Shown here piece by piece: positions 15,551 through 25,045 of a stretch of DNA of 64,000 bases. The notes under the pieces are model-generated. The model was not told where the DNA came from and made no database searches. It worked only from the letters and a program-made list of their open reading frames with translations. Numbering within the stretch: position 1 is the first letter of the stretch; the number at the start of each line of letters is the position of its first letter. The DNA comes from Polycladidibacter hongkongensis (lineage in GTDB: Bacteria > Pseudomonadota > Alphaproteobacteria > Rhizobiales > Stappiaceae): positions 39,308 to 103,307 of the forward strand of contig NZ_LLWC01000030.1 of assembly GCF_001561995.1 (NCBI RefSeq), in the 5' to 3' direction. Position numbers and translations under genes: made by a program.

Positions 15551-18370
15551 ATGAGTAATCGCTCCAACCAGTTTGGGCCGGAGGATGCCGCAAACGAAAC
15601 CGCCGCAGCTGTAGAGGCCGGCCAATCGTGGCAAAACCAGACTGACCCACTTGCGGAACTGGCCAAGTTGGTTGGAAACCCGCAGCCAAGTGCTCCTGCT
15701 GCGCCGATGCAATCACACTATGAAGAAGAGCGATCAGCGCCACTGGTTGCCGAGCAGCCTGTGCAGGCTGAGCCTTCCTATGAACCTACACCAATGCCAG
15801 AGCAATTTGCGGTCGGTAGTGCCTTGCAGGATCCGGCCTATTCTACCGCTCAGGCAGAAGCACCGGTTGCTGGAACTGGTTATAGGTTGCATAAACAAGC
15901 TGTGGCAGATGGCTTTGGTTCCTATCATAGCCCGGAGCAGGCTTATGCAGATCCCTTTGCGCTTGATGCAAATGGTACGATAACGGAGCCCGCAGCGGAG
16001 CCCGCGGATTTTGTGAGCGATTTGCCGCCTGTTCCTCGCATTGTTGCTGATGCTGCGCCCATGGCGCCCGCCACAACTGCGCCGCAAGAGACTATTCCTG
16101 CCTATGCGCCGCAAGTTTCGGCATCGACCTATCAAGAGGTGCCACAGGCTGGTCCTGCGCTCGGCGAGAGCCTTGATGCGCAATTGGCACAGGATCTGGA
16201 AGCGGAGATGGTGGCAAGTTTTGGCGGGGCGCCTGCGGCACTGGATCAGGCCGCGGTGAGCAACCCACGCTTGAAGCGCTCATTGCCTCGCGCCACTCCG
16301 GTGGCACAGAAAGACAGTAATCATATACCGGCTTCGCAGGTGGCTGCGGAAGAAGCCGCTGCTCAGGCTTATGCTGCGCAACTGGAAGCTGAAGAGGCGG
16401 CGAAGCTACAGATACAGATGCAGGAAGAGGCTCTGGCGCTTCAAGAAGCTGCACGCGCCAAGCCTGTCGAGGAAGAGTTACAAGCTGAGTTGCGCGGGCC
16501 AATTAATGAAGAGGAATTGCTGCCTGAGGCGCAGGTGGAGGTTGCAAGCGCGCCGCAAGGGTCACATGTTCTAGATGAACAGATGACTGCGGCATTTCAG
16601 CAGGAAATGGCGGCGCTTTCCAGCGCGGACGACATGACGCCTGCCGAGGCGGCTGTGGGCAGTTTAGACGAGTTTGCACAAGCAGGCGCTGCCGCGGCAC
16701 AGGCGCTGGCGGCTACTGCGGTACAAGCGCCTGTTGAGGCCGCTGATCCCCTTATAGATGCTCTTGGTCAACCCGATCCTCAACGAGCAGCAAAGCAGCA
16801 TCCAGTTACCACCCCAAGCCTTAAACCTCAGAGCAGGCAACCTTCGGAAGATCTGGAGGATATCCTTTTGGATCTCAATGCCCCTGCGGTGGTTCGAGAG
16901 ACGCAGGCTAGTGAGAACGCCGAACCCGAACCGGCATTTGGGCCGTTGCCCGGAGCAACTGTGGAGACAAATGTCGCTGGCGAGGCTTTTGCTGCTGAAT
17001 ATGGCAAGCAAGGGGAAATGCGCGCGTCGATCGCAGCTGGGATCGACGATATGTCTTGGCCGCAGGCGGCAGAGCATATAGGGCAGGACGACGAGGATTT
17101 GTTTGCGCTGGATGACAAGCAGCAAGCACCTGCGCAGGGCTATGATTTGAGTGAGGTGGCGGAAGCAATGGCAGAGCGTGATCCTAGTGTGCGGCACGGA
17201 GTTCTGCCCGGATTGCCACCAGTAACGCCGCAAGTTGTTGAAGAGAAAAAATCTCCTGGCACGCAAAAAGGGGTGATGGCAGCCGCTGCTGTTGGCGCGG
17301 TAATTGTGCTCGGCGGTTTGGGGGCAACCTTTATTGACTTTGGTGGCGGCACGAACCTGCCAAACGGGGAACCTCCGCTGGTTCATGCAGATAGTGCGCC
17401 AATGAAAAAGTTCCCACAGGTTGCCGATGCGGACCAGAATAGCGATGATCAGTTGATTCTACCTGCGCAATCCGATCTGAAGGTGGAGAACGAGGTGATG
17501 CTGCCGCGCGAGAATGCCGCAGTGGAGCCATTGCCACCTGCACCGGTTGCGGGAGAAGATGTCAGCACCGCTGTTGTTGCGAATGCGCCTAAAAAAGTGC
17601 GCACTATCACGGTGCGTCCTGATGGAACCCTCGACTACGGCAATGAAAATGGCGCGAAGTCTTTGGCCGACCAGCTGTTGGCAGCCCAACGTCAGGCGCA
17701 ACATGCCGGTACGACAGGCGATCCAAAAGACATGGCATGGCTGAACCAGAATGGCAATGAGCAGGCGGCTGCTGCGCCGGTTGATAACGGCCCGACCAAC
17801 TTGCTGCCAGATGTGCCACAGCGTAGCGTGAGCACTCAGCCGATTACCCGGCAAAACGGTGCCCTGCCGCAGACGGGCGGCGCGGTAACGACAACGGCAT
17901 CCGTCGCGCCTAATCCCTTTGGAATAGACAATGCTGCGGCTGTGGCGCCAAATGTTGAAACTCGGCCCTTGCAAAAACCGCTTGGCGGCGTTCAGGTGGC
18001 AGCTGCGCCACAAAGCGCTGGCCAGCCGCTTGATTTGACGGGTGGGGCGCAAGTCAACCAGCCGCAACAGCCGGTAGCAGCACGACTACAACCGACTGCA
18101 CCTGCTGCGAATATGGCAGGTGCTGCCTATGTGGTGCAGCTGTCTTCCGTACGTAGTGAAGATATGGCGGCGAATGAAATTTCCTCGTTTCAACGCCGGT
18201 TCCCTAGCTTGATGCAGGGCGTGCGGCCCGCAGTGGTCCGCGCGGATCTTGGCGAGAAGGGCATTTACTACCGTGTGCGTGTACCATTTGGCGATAAAGA
18301 CGGGGCGATCAACTTCTGTACTTCGCTAAAAGAAGCGGGCGGTGATTGTTTCGTGCGGCGTAACTCCTAA
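15551..18370 (+). CDS. SPOR domain-containing membrane protein
   Basis: A 939-residue bitopic inner-membrane protein. Residues 1-570 are low-complexity, rich in Ala, Gln, Pro and Glu, and presumably cytoplasmic. A single membrane segment (GVMAAAAVGAVIVLGGLGAT, about 574-593) follows. A Pro/Gln-rich periplasmic linker then leads to a SPOR domain (about 856-939, beginning AAYVVQLSSVRSEDMAANEI), which binds denuded septal peptidoglycan. Start at 15551 is supported by AGGAC and AGCAGGA nearby and by its position after argS; the frame is open further upstream into argS. A septal or division role is inferred. Next to nagZ, another peptidoglycan gene. Confidence 0.9.
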   Translation: MSNRSNQFGPEDAANETAAAVEAGQSWQNQTDPLAELAKLVGNPQPSAPAAPMQSHYEEERSAPLVAEQPVQAEPSYEPTPMPEQFAVGSALQDPAYSTAQAEAPVAGTGYRLHKQAVADGFGSYHSPEQAYADPFALDANGTITEPAAEPADFVSDLPPVPRIVADAAPMAPATTAPQETIPAYAPQVSASTYQEVPQAGPALGESLDAQLAQDLEAEMVASFGGAPAALDQAAVSNPRLKRSLPRATPVAQKDSNHIPASQVAAEEAAAQAYAAQLEAEEAAKLQIQMQEEALALQEAARAKPVEEELQAELRGPINEEELLPEAQVEVASAPQGSHVLDEQMTAAFQQEMAALSSADDMTPAEAAVGSLDEFAQAGAAAAQALAATAVQAPVEAADPLIDALGQPDPQRAAKQHPVTTPSLKPQSRQPSEDLEDILLDLNAPAVVRETQASENAEPEPAFGPLPGATVETNVAGEAFAAEYGKQGEMRASIAAGIDDMSWPQAAEHIGQDDEDLFALDDKQQAPAQGYDLSEVAEAMAERDPSVRHGVLPGLPPVTPQVVEEKKSPGTQKGVMAAAAVGAVIVLGGLGATFIDFGGGTNLPNGEPPLVHADSAPMKKFPQVADADQNSDDQLILPAQSDLKVENEVMLPRENAAVEPLPPAPVAGEDVSTAVVANAPKKVRTITVRPDGTLDYGNENGAKSLADQLLAAQRQAQHAGTTGDPKDMAWLNQNGNEQAAAAPVDNGPTNLLPDVPQRSVSTQPITRQNGALPQTGGAVTTTASVAPNPFGIDNAAAVAPNVETRPLQKPLGGVQVAAAPQSAGQPLDLTGGAQVNQPQQPVAARLQPTAPAANMAGAAYVVQLSSVRSEDMAANEISSFQRRFPSLMQGVRPAVVRADLGEKGIYYRVRVPFGDKDGAINFCTSLKEAGGDCFVRRNS

Positions 18371-18384
18371 AACAGCTTGAGGGA

Positions 18385-18413
18385 AGGGCGGCCGATTGGC
18401 CGCTCTTTGATTT
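18385..18413 (+). terminator. hairpin terminator or attenuator before nagZ
   Basis: Nine-pair stem AGGGCGGCC/GGCCGCTCT (one G-T) with a 4-nt loop, then TTGATTTT. It ends only a few bases before the nagZ ATG, so it probably attenuates rather than isolates nagZ. Confidence 0.6.
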
Positions 18414-18414
18414 T

Positions 18415-19488
18415 ATGCATTGCAAAGCATTTATTAGCGGGTGTGCGGGCTTGTCGCTCAGTTCGGACGAGCGTGTCTTTTTCGCAAACGAACGTCCATT
18501 CGGGCTGATTTTGTTTGCCCGGAATTTTTCTAGTCCAGCGCAGGTGCGTGAACTTGTGGCACAGTTTCGCTGCGCTGTTGGCTGGCATGCGCCTGTGTTT
18601 GTTGATCAGGAAGGCGGGCGGGTCCAGCGTTTAGGGCCGCCGCTGTGGGCGGATTATCCAGCGGCTGGAACAGTGGCACAGGTTTGGCAACACAGCCAAG
18701 GTGATGGGGTAAAGGCGGTGTCTTTGTTCGCCGAGGCTCTGGGGCTTGAGCTGGCGGGCATGGGGCTTTCGGCCAATTGTATTCCTTGCCTTGATGTTCC
18801 GGTTGCCGGGGCAAATGACATTATCGGGCTTCGGGCGTTTGGCGGCGATGCGCAGATGGTGGCGCAGCTGGGTGCTGCGGTGATCGATGGTTGCCGCAAG
18901 GCGCATATTTATCCGGTTATCAAACATATGCCGGGGCATGGCCGTGCCATGGTGGATAGCCACAAACAGCTGCCTCGGCTGGCGTGCTCTTTGGATGAGA
19001 TGCGTGCCTCTGATTTTGTTCCCTTTCAGGCGTTGAATGACAGCCCGTTCGGGATGACAGCCCATGTGGTGGTGGAGGCACTGGACGATGCAAGGCCTGC
19101 TACGCAATCGCCAGTGGTGGTTTCGCAGATCATTCGCGGAGAGATCGGTTTTTCCGGTCTTCTGATGAGCGATGATCTGTCCATGATGGCGCTTGATGGC
19201 GATATTCGCACGCGGATCCGCGGGGTGTTTGCGGCTGGTGTTGATATGGCGCTGCATTGCAATGGCGAGTTTTCGGATATGCAAGCGGCGGTCCTTGAGG
19301 TTCCCGAGCTTGCCGATAATGCTCTTGTCCGCGCAAAAGCGTCGCTTGAGTTTGTAAAGGCACCACTGGCGCAAGAAGAGGCGCAAGCGCGGCTGCCACA
19401 GCGGCGTGCAGCACTGAATGACCTGCTAGGCCGCTATGGCTTGCAGCAAGTACGCCTACCAGATGTTCGGCAGGGGATGATAGTATAG
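18415..19488 (+). CDS. nagZ: beta-N-acetylhexosaminidase (GH3)
   Basis: A 357-residue glycoside hydrolase family 3 enzyme that removes N-acetylglucosamine from anhydromuropeptides in cytoplasmic peptidoglycan recycling. Visible motifs: FVDQEGGRVQRLGPP, KHMPGHGRAMVDSHKQLP (the catalytic His-bearing loop of NagZ) and LLMSDDLSMMAL (the nucleophile Asp). No signal peptide. No Shine-Dalgarno is seen directly upstream, where a hairpin ends instead. Two bases separate its stop from scpA, so it heads or joins the nagZ-scpA-scpB operon. Confidence 0.95.
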   Translation: MHCKAFISGCAGLSLSSDERVFFANERPFGLILFARNFSSPAQVRELVAQFRCAVGWHAPVFVDQEGGRVQRLGPPLWADYPAAGTVAQVWQHSQGDGVKAVSLFAEALGLELAGMGLSANCIPCLDVPVAGANDIIGLRAFGGDAQMVAQLGAAVIDGCRKAHIYPVIKHMPGHGRAMVDSHKQLPRLACSLDEMRASDFVPFQALNDSPFGMTAHVVVEALDDARPATQSPVVVSQIIRGEIGFSGLLMSDDLSMMALDGDIRTRIRGVFAAGVDMALHCNGEFSDMQAAVLEVPELADNALVRAKASLEFVKAPLAQEEAQARLPQRRAALNDLLGRYGLQQVRLPDVRQGMIV

Positions 19489-19490
19489 CA

Positions 19491-20366
19491 ATGGCAGAGG
19501 AGCAAACGATCGCTCACGAGCCAAATGCAGATGTAACTGTCGCTGTGCAGGTCGCGCGAGGGGCTGGCAGCGATGAGCCGCGCCTTGAAGTAGATCTTGA
19601 CGGCTTTGAAGGGCCGTTGGACCTGCTGTTGACGCTGGCGCGCGCGCAGAAAGTCGACTTAACGAAAATCTCCATTTTGCAGTTGGTCGAGCAATATCTT
19701 GGCTTTGTTCAGGAAGCGCGGCGGCTGCGCCTAGAATTGGCCGCAGATTATTTGGTGATGGCGGCATGGCTCGCCTATTTGAAGTCGCGCTTGCTGATTC
19801 CAAAGCAAGAGGAGAGTGAAGAGCTTAGCGGCGAAGAAATGGCCGCAGCGCTGGCTTTTCGCTTGCAGCGGCTAGAGGCCATGCGCGAGGCCGCAGCGCG
19901 GTTGATGGCGCGGCCACGCTTGGGGCGTGAGGTGTTTGCACGCGGAGCTCCAGAAGATTTTTCGGTGGTGCGGCGCAGCACGTGGCGGGCCAGCCTGTTC
20001 GATTTGCTCACGGCCTATGCATCGCAGCGACAACGTAACTCCGTTGTGTCGCACCATGTGCAAAAGCGGCAGGTGTGGTCGCTAGCCGAGGCGAGGCAAC
20101 TGTTGGAACGGCTGATTGGTGAGGTGCATGGCTGGATGGCGCTAGAGCCCTATTTGCTGCGATATGTGGTGGAGCCAGAGCATCGGGCCAGTGCACTGGC
20201 GTCTTCTTTTACCGCCTCGCTAGAGCTGGTGCGTGAGGGGCGGGCACAAATTCAGCAAGCAGAAGCATTTGCTCCGATCTATATCCGCGGCACAGCACAG
20301 AGCGCAGCTGCGGACGGTGCGATGCCGGATGATGCCGGGCAGCATCAGTTTGAAGAGGTTGACTAA
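19491..20366 (+). CDS. scpA: segregation and condensation protein A
   Basis: A 291-residue kleisin of the SMC-ScpAB condensin. The diagnostic N-terminal block LDGFEGPLDLLLTLARAQKVDL is present (quoted in part: FEGPLDLLLTLARAQ), followed by ISILQLVEQYL and MAAWLAYLKSRLLIP. The C-terminal winged-helix part is less conserved but complete in length. It bridges SMC heads and contacts ScpB. Immediately downstream of nagZ (2 bp) and upstream of scpB (2 bp), so the three are co-translated. Confidence 0.94.
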   Translation: MAEEQTIAHEPNADVTVAVQVARGAGSDEPRLEVDLDGFEGPLDLLLTLARAQKVDLTKISILQLVEQYLGFVQEARRLRLELAADYLVMAAWLAYLKSRLLIPKQEESEELSGEEMAAALAFRLQRLEAMREAAARLMARPRLGREVFARGAPEDFSVVRRSTWRASLFDLLTAYASQRQRNSVVSHHVQKRQVWSLAEARQLLERLIGEVHGWMALEPYLLRYVVEPEHRASALASSFTASLELVREGRAQIQQAEAFAPIYIRGTAQSAAADGAMPDDAGQHQFEEVD

Positions 20367-20368
20367 CG

Positions 20369-21055
20369 ATGCAAAGTGGTTTGTTTCCTCCAGAAGAAAC
20401 GCAGGCGGCGGCGGTTGAGGACGCCATTGAAACAGTGGATGCGGATCTGTTGTTTCAGCACGTACGCGTGGCGGAGGCGCTGTTGTTTGCTGCCAGTGAG
20501 CCATTGCCCGAGCGGGAAATCAAAGAACGCTTGCCCCGGGATGCGGATGTTAAAGCTGTGCTGGATGCGTTGAAGCACTCCTATGAAAAACGGGGGGTGC
20601 GCGTGGTGCGGGTGGCCGATTGCTGGGCGATGCGCACCGCACCTGATCTTGCTGGTTTGCTGCATCGCGAGCAGGCAGAGCAAAAACGGCTTTCGCGCGC
20701 GGCGCTGGAAACCTTGGCGATTATCGCGTTTCACCAGCCGGTAACAAGGGCCGAAATTGAAGAGATACGCGGTGTCTCAACCTCCAAGGGCACGCTTGAT
20801 GTGTTGTTGGAGAGTGAATGGGTGCGCATGCGCGGACGGCGGCGCACACCGGGGCGACCTGTGACCTATGGGACCAGTGTTCAGTTTCTGGATCATTTCG
20901 GGCTGGAAACCATCAAGGATCTTCCCGGCCTTGAAGAGCTGAAAGGGGCAGGGCTGCTTGACAGTGCCATTCCGATGAATTTTTCTGTGCCAAGTCCTGA
21001 CGACAGCGAAGAGCTGGAGGAAGACGAGTTGCCGCTGGAGGCGGTGGAAGAGTAG
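20369..21055 (+). CDS. scpB: segregation and condensation protein B
   Basis: A 228-residue kleisin-interacting winged-helix protein of the SMC-ScpAB complex. Recognisable blocks are EALLFAASEPLPEREIKERL, LSRAALETLAIIAFHQPVTRAEIEEIRG (second winged helix) and YGTSVQFLDHFGLETIKDLP near the C-terminus, followed by an acidic tail (about 205-228). Last gene of the operon. Confidence 0.95.
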   Translation: MQSGLFPPEETQAAAVEDAIETVDADLLFQHVRVAEALLFAASEPLPEREIKERLPRDADVKAVLDALKHSYEKRGVRVVRVADCWAMRTAPDLAGLLHREQAEQKRLSRAALETLAIIAFHQPVTRAEIEEIRGVSTSKGTLDVLLESEWVRMRGRRRTPGRPVTYGTSVQFLDHFGLETIKDLPGLEELKGAGLLDSAIPMNFSVPSPDDSEELEEDELPLEAVEE

Positions 21056-21184
21056 CGCCCTACGGGGCGACCTTACGTTAGTGCATTTCATTCTTTCGGC
21101 TATTCTGTTGCAACACTCCGGCGTTACTTTATGCGGTAAATAACTGTGATTGCGGTTGTTTTGCCAATTTTGATGGAGGGGGCA

Positions 21185-22009
21185 ATGGTTGCATTACAGC
21201 AAGGCAAACGCACCTGCGAACAGGCATTGGCGCGCCGGGATGCTGGTATTCCGCAGTACTCTCTTGCAAAAATTCTAGGAATTTGGGCGATAGTAAGTGT
21301 GCCGATGCCGCTCTTGGCGTTTGTTCTTGCGCCGGTGCTGGTGCCTGAGGATTTGGTTAAGCAAGGGCTGGTGATCTGGCTCCTGCTGATTGGCGGCATG
21401 GTGTGGCAATGGATTGTCGCCATGGTGTTGCTTTGGCAGGAGGGGGCGTTGCAGTCTTTTGCTGTGTTTCGTCAACGGATCTGGCTTTTGGCACCGCGCC
21501 GTTGCGCAGGAGGCAAAGCTGATCTGCATCTGTTCTGGTGGTTGATCCCGGCTTTTATGGTCTACGCGGCAGCGGAACTTAGCGTCATTGGCCAATTACT
21601 TAGCGATGGTTTCGCTACCCTTGTCCCGGAACTTGCGCAACTACCGCAGCTCGATCTTAGGGTACTGGCGGTGGAGGAGAACGTTGGCAACTGGTGGCTT
21701 TTGTTAGTTGCCGGGCTTTCTTTTGTATTCAATTACTTTTTAGGCGAGGAACTACTGTTTCGCGGTGTGTTGCTGCCCAGAATGCGCGGCGTCTTTGGCA
21801 AGTGGGACTGGTTGGCAAATGCGGTGTTGTTTGCGACATATCATCTGCACAGACCGCTGATTATTCCTGCGACAATCATAGGCGGCATGGCTTGGAGTTA
21901 TCCATCGCGGCGGTTTCGTAGTATTTGGTTTGCAATTATCCCCCATATGCTCGAGGGGGTGTTTCTGGTTGTAGCTGTTGGTGCAGTTGTGGCTGGATTG
22001 GCCGTTTAG
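21185..22009 (+). CDS. CPBP family intramembrane metalloprotease
   Basis: A 274-residue polytopic membrane protein with the CPBP (Abi/Rce1-like) glutamate and histidine motifs in order: EELLFRG, then FATYHLHRP, then IPHMLEG. These are the putative metal and water ligands of the site within the membrane. Substrates of bacterial members are largely unknown; some mature or destroy peptides. Start at 21185 chosen for its strong GGAGGGG site; a GTG at 21146 is in frame but lacks one. Stands alone between scpB and an ABC ATPase gene. Confidence 0.85.
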   Translation: MVALQQGKRTCEQALARRDAGIPQYSLAKILGIWAIVSVPMPLLAFVLAPVLVPEDLVKQGLVIWLLLIGGMVWQWIVAMVLLWQEGALQSFAVFRQRIWLLAPRRCAGGKADLHLFWWLIPAFMVYAAAELSVIGQLLSDGFATLVPELAQLPQLDLRVLAVEENVGNWWLLLVAGLSFVFNYFLGEELLFRGVLLPRMRGVFGKWDWLANAVLFATYHLHRPLIIPATIIGGMAWSYPSRRFRSIWFAIIPHMLEGVFLVVAVGAVVAGLAV

Positions 22010-22106
22010 CCGCTTTTTCTAGATTTGATCTCGGGCAAGACATGGGGCGGAAACGGTGATATAGGCTTGTCAGGAATAAGAGGCATTTTCAAAAAAGAGG
22101 TGGAGC

Positions 22107-23192
22107 ATGGGGTTGCAGCTCGCAACAGAACAAGAAAAGCAGCGGGCGCCACATCTGGAATTTCGCAATATTGGCCATAACTATGGCGGCCTGCCAGCGG
22201 TGCGCGATGTTTCCTTGCAGCTTGAACGTGGTGAGGTCTTGTGTTTGCTGGGGCATTCTGGTTGCGGCAAGACGACTTTGCTGCGCATTGCTGCCGGGGT
22301 CATTCGCCAGCAAGCTGGCGAGGTGTTGATTGATGGCGCGGTGGTGGCAAGTCATGAGAGCTTTCTGCCCCCAGAAGCGCGCGGCATTGGCTTGATGTTT
22401 CAAGATTACGCCCTGTTCCCTCATTTAAGTATTCTTGACAATGTATTGTTTGGCCTATCAACCCTGCCACGGGCAGAAGCCAAGACGCGGGCTCGTTCCG
22501 CGTTGGAGATGGTTGGTATGTCGCAGTATCTGGAAGACTATCCGCATGCGCTTTCTGGGGGCGAGCAGCAGCGGGTGGCTTTGGCAAGGGCGATGGCGCC
22601 GCGTCCTCACACATTGTTGATGGATGAGCCGTTTTCTGGCCTTGATTCCCGTTTGCGAGAGGATGTGCGGGCACATACGCTGGAAATGATCCGCGAACAG
22701 GATGCAACGGCGGTTGTGGTGACGCATGATCCGGAGGAGGCGCTAAAGCTGGGAGACCGAATTGCGTTGATGCGGCGCGGCGAGATTGTGCAACTGGCAA
22801 CACCTGAAGAGATTTACTTCCGCCCGCAAAGCCTTTTTGCCGCAGAGTTTTTTAGTGAAGTAAACAAGGTGGATGGCGTGGTTGAAAATGGTGTGGTTGC
22901 TACGGTGTTTGGCGCTGTACCAGCAAGCCACTTGCATGAGGGTAGTCAGGCCACCGTGTGTGTCCGCCCACATCATGTGCGGCTGGAACCTGCAAAAGGC
23001 AACGGACAGAGAGGCGTGCACGGGCGCGTGGTGCGACGCAGCTTTGGCGGGGAAAGTGACGTATTATCCCTTAGCATAGAGGGCTGCGAGCAGGAATTCC
23101 GTGTAAAAAACCATCAGCCGGGGCAGTTTTTGATTGGTGAGCTTGTAGAAATTCATATTGCCGATGAAAAGTTTATGGTATTTGCTGCGTAG
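22107..23192 (+). CDS. ABC transporter ATPase, FbpC/PotA type
   Basis: A 361-residue ABC ATPase with Walker A GHSGCGKTT (49-57), Q-loop FQDYALFPHL, signature LSGGEQQRV (about 149), Walker B LLMDEPFSGLD and switch His in VVTHDPEEAL. A C-terminal TOBE-like regulatory domain (about 240-361) is typical of iron(III), polyamine and sulfate importers (FbpC/PotA/CysA group). The family would energise a binding-protein-dependent importer, but no permease or binding protein gene is adjacent here. Substrate cannot be assigned; iron is the best guess from the VCVRPHHVRLEP block. Confidence 0.85.
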   Translation: MGLQLATEQEKQRAPHLEFRNIGHNYGGLPAVRDVSLQLERGEVLCLLGHSGCGKTTLLRIAAGVIRQQAGEVLIDGAVVASHESFLPPEARGIGLMFQDYALFPHLSILDNVLFGLSTLPRAEAKTRARSALEMVGMSQYLEDYPHALSGGEQQRVALARAMAPRPHTLLMDEPFSGLDSRLREDVRAHTLEMIREQDATAVVVTHDPEEALKLGDRIALMRRGEIVQLATPEEIYFRPQSLFAAEFFSEVNKVDGVVENGVVATVFGAVPASHLHEGSQATVCVRPHHVRLEPAKGNGQRGVHGRVVRRSFGGESDVLSLSIEGCEQEFRVKNHQPGQFLIGELVEIHIADEKFMVFAA

Positions 23193-23280
23193 CCCCTTAG
23201 TATAAAAGGGATTTGATTTATGCGCGGGCGGTCAGGACACTGCGGCCTGCAGGGTAACAAACGTCAAGGGAGTTTGGCAG

Positions 23281-23523
23281 ATGGGTTCTATTGGAATTTG
23301 GCAGATCGTCATTGTTGCGGTGGTTGTTGTGCTGCTGTTTGGTCGCGGCAAAATTTCCGAGCTGATGGGTGATGTGGCCAAAGGTATCAACAGCTTTAAA
23401 AAAGGGCTGAAGGATGAAGAGACCGGTGCCAGCACGACAACCACTGCAAGTGACGAGACCAAAGTCATCGATCACAACCCTGCTCCAAGCGTTGAGAAAA
23501 CACAGGAGAAGGACAAGGCGTAG
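23281..23523 (+). CDS. tatA: Sec-independent protein translocase TatA
   Basis: An 80-residue protein with an N-terminal membrane helix ([17 protein letters not shown]), the [12 protein letters not shown] hinge, an amphipathic helix ([16 protein letters not shown]) and a charged, disordered tail. Oligomers of TatA form the pore that exports folded proteins with twin-arginine signals. First gene of a tatA-tatB-tatC cluster. Confidence 0.95.
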   Translation: MGSIGIWQIVIVAVVVVLLFGRGKISELMGDVAKGINSFKKGLKDEETGASTTTTASDETKVIDHNPAPSVEKTQEKDKA

Positions 23524-23661
23524 TTTTTACGGCTTGCTTCATTGTGGGGTGGTTAGCTGATTTGGCATTTGCCGCTGTGGCAAGGGGGTGGTTTAAAACC
23601 CTTTGCGCTAGGGCGCATAGCGGTGCAGGCAGATGCCAGACAGGGTGCGAAGGACTGAGAG

Positions 23662-24111
23662 ATGTTTGACATTGCGTGGACCGAGTTGCTGCTGGTGGCG
23701 GTGGTTGCCATTTTGGTGGTGGGCCCAAAAGAGCTGCCGGGGATGTTGCGCACAGTGGGGAAGGCCATTGGCTCGGTGCGGCGGATGGCCAGCGATTTTC
23801 AGTCAACTTTGAATGATGCGGTCAAAGAAGCGGAAAAGCAGGCAGGCATTGACGAGATGCGCGCGCAAGCTGATGCTGCCCAAAACTTCAATCCTTTAAA
23901 GGACCTAAAAGATTCGCTTGAGAGCGAGCGTAAGCAGATTGACAGTGCAGTTAAGGGGGGCGCTACACCTGCGCCGCAAGCGGGTGTCGCAGAGGATGAT
24001 CCGTCGATTGCGCCAGAACCGGCTGTGACCCCGCTTGGGGCAGATCCGGCCATGCAAAGCAAGAAAAGCGCAAGCGTTGTTACTGCTGATAGTAGCGAGA
24101 AAGACACTTAA
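23662..24111 (+). CDS. tatB: Sec-independent protein translocase TatB
   Basis: A 149-residue TatB: membrane helix FDIAWTELLLVAVVAILVVG with the conserved Glu after the start, the GPKELPGMLRTVGK hinge, and a long amphipathic and then Pro/Ala-rich acidic tail, longer than in TatA. TatB joins TatC in the twin-arginine signal receptor. Lies 138 bp after tatA and 79 bp before tatC, so the three are probably one operon. Confidence 0.95.
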   Translation: MFDIAWTELLLVAVVAILVVGPKELPGMLRTVGKAIGSVRRMASDFQSTLNDAVKEAEKQAGIDEMRAQADAAQNFNPLKDLKDSLESERKQIDSAVKGGATPAPQAGVAEDDPSIAPEPAVTPLGADPAMQSKKSASVVTADSSEKDT

Positions 24112-24190
24112 ACCTGGTCGCTTTAATGGGATTTTCTGATCGCTGAGCATGTACCTTGCGATTGTCATGTGGGATGAAAAGGCAATATTG

Positions 24191-24970
24191 ATGTCTGAAA
24201 ACGAAATTGAAGAGAGCAGGGCACCGCTGATCGAGCATTTGATCGAGTTGCGGCAACGCTTGATGCGCTCGGTCATTGCCTTGGCGATTGCCTTTGTCCT
24301 GTGTTTTATCTTCGCCAAGGATGTATTCAATATTCTGATTTGGCCATATGAGCGGGCCGCAGGCACAGACCATGTGATCGAGCTGATTTATACGGCGCCG
24401 CAGGAATACTTCTTCACACAGATGAAACTGGCGCTGTTCGGGGCGTTGTTTATCTCGTTTCCCATCGTTGCCAACCAGATTTACATGTTCATTGCGCCGG
24501 GCCTTTATAAGCACGAGCGAAAGGCGTTTATTCCGTTTCTGGTGGCAACGCCGGTGTTGTTTGCGATTGGTGCGGCGCTGGTTTACTTCCTGATTATGCC
24601 AATGGCGATGGGGTTCTTCCTGTCGATGGAGCAAGTGGGCGGCGCGGGTAAAGCCTCTATCCAGCTGCTGCCGCGGGTCAGTGAATATCTCTCGCTCATT
24701 ATGGTGCTGATTTTTGCATTCGGGCTGGTTTTCCAGCTGCCTGTGGTGTTGACACTGTTGGGCCGGGCTGGTCTGGTTAGTTCGGAGGCATTAAAGGGCA
24801 AGCGGCGCTACGCGATTGTACTGGCCTTTGCCGCTGCAGCTGTTTTGACGCCGCCGGACCCGATTTCTCAGATCGGGTTGGCGCTGCCAACCTTGTTGCT
24901 CTATGAAATCTCCATTTATTGCGTGCGACTTGTTGAGAAAAAGCGCGAAGAGGCGGAAGAGGCCAGCTAG
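24191..24970 (+). CDS. tatC: Sec-independent protein translocase TatC
   Basis: A 259-residue six-helix membrane protein that recognises twin-arginine signal peptides. Family blocks: APLIEHLIELRQRLMRSV near the N-terminus (the Glu in HLIELR is conserved), the periplasmic YTAPQEYFFTQMKLALFGA, and AAAAVLTPPDPISQ before the last helices. Start at 24191 (MSENEIEE); the frame is open to 24149 but the extra residues are not family-like. Confidence 0.95.
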   Translation: MSENEIEESRAPLIEHLIELRQRLMRSVIALAIAFVLCFIFAKDVFNILIWPYERAAGTDHVIELIYTAPQEYFFTQMKLALFGALFISFPIVANQIYMFIAPGLYKHERKAFIPFLVATPVLFAIGAALVYFLIMPMAMGFFLSMEQVGGAGKASIQLLPRVSEYLSLIMVLIFAFGLVFQLPVVLTLLGRAGLVSSEALKGKRRYAIVLAFAAAAVLTPPDPISQIGLALPTLLLYEISIYCVRLVEKKREEAEEAS

Positions 24971-25045
24971 TGCCTTGCAACGCTATTTTAATATGACTAG
25001 TTTCTCCGGCAGGCACAAAGAATGGCGCGTTGCCGGAGAAGACTT

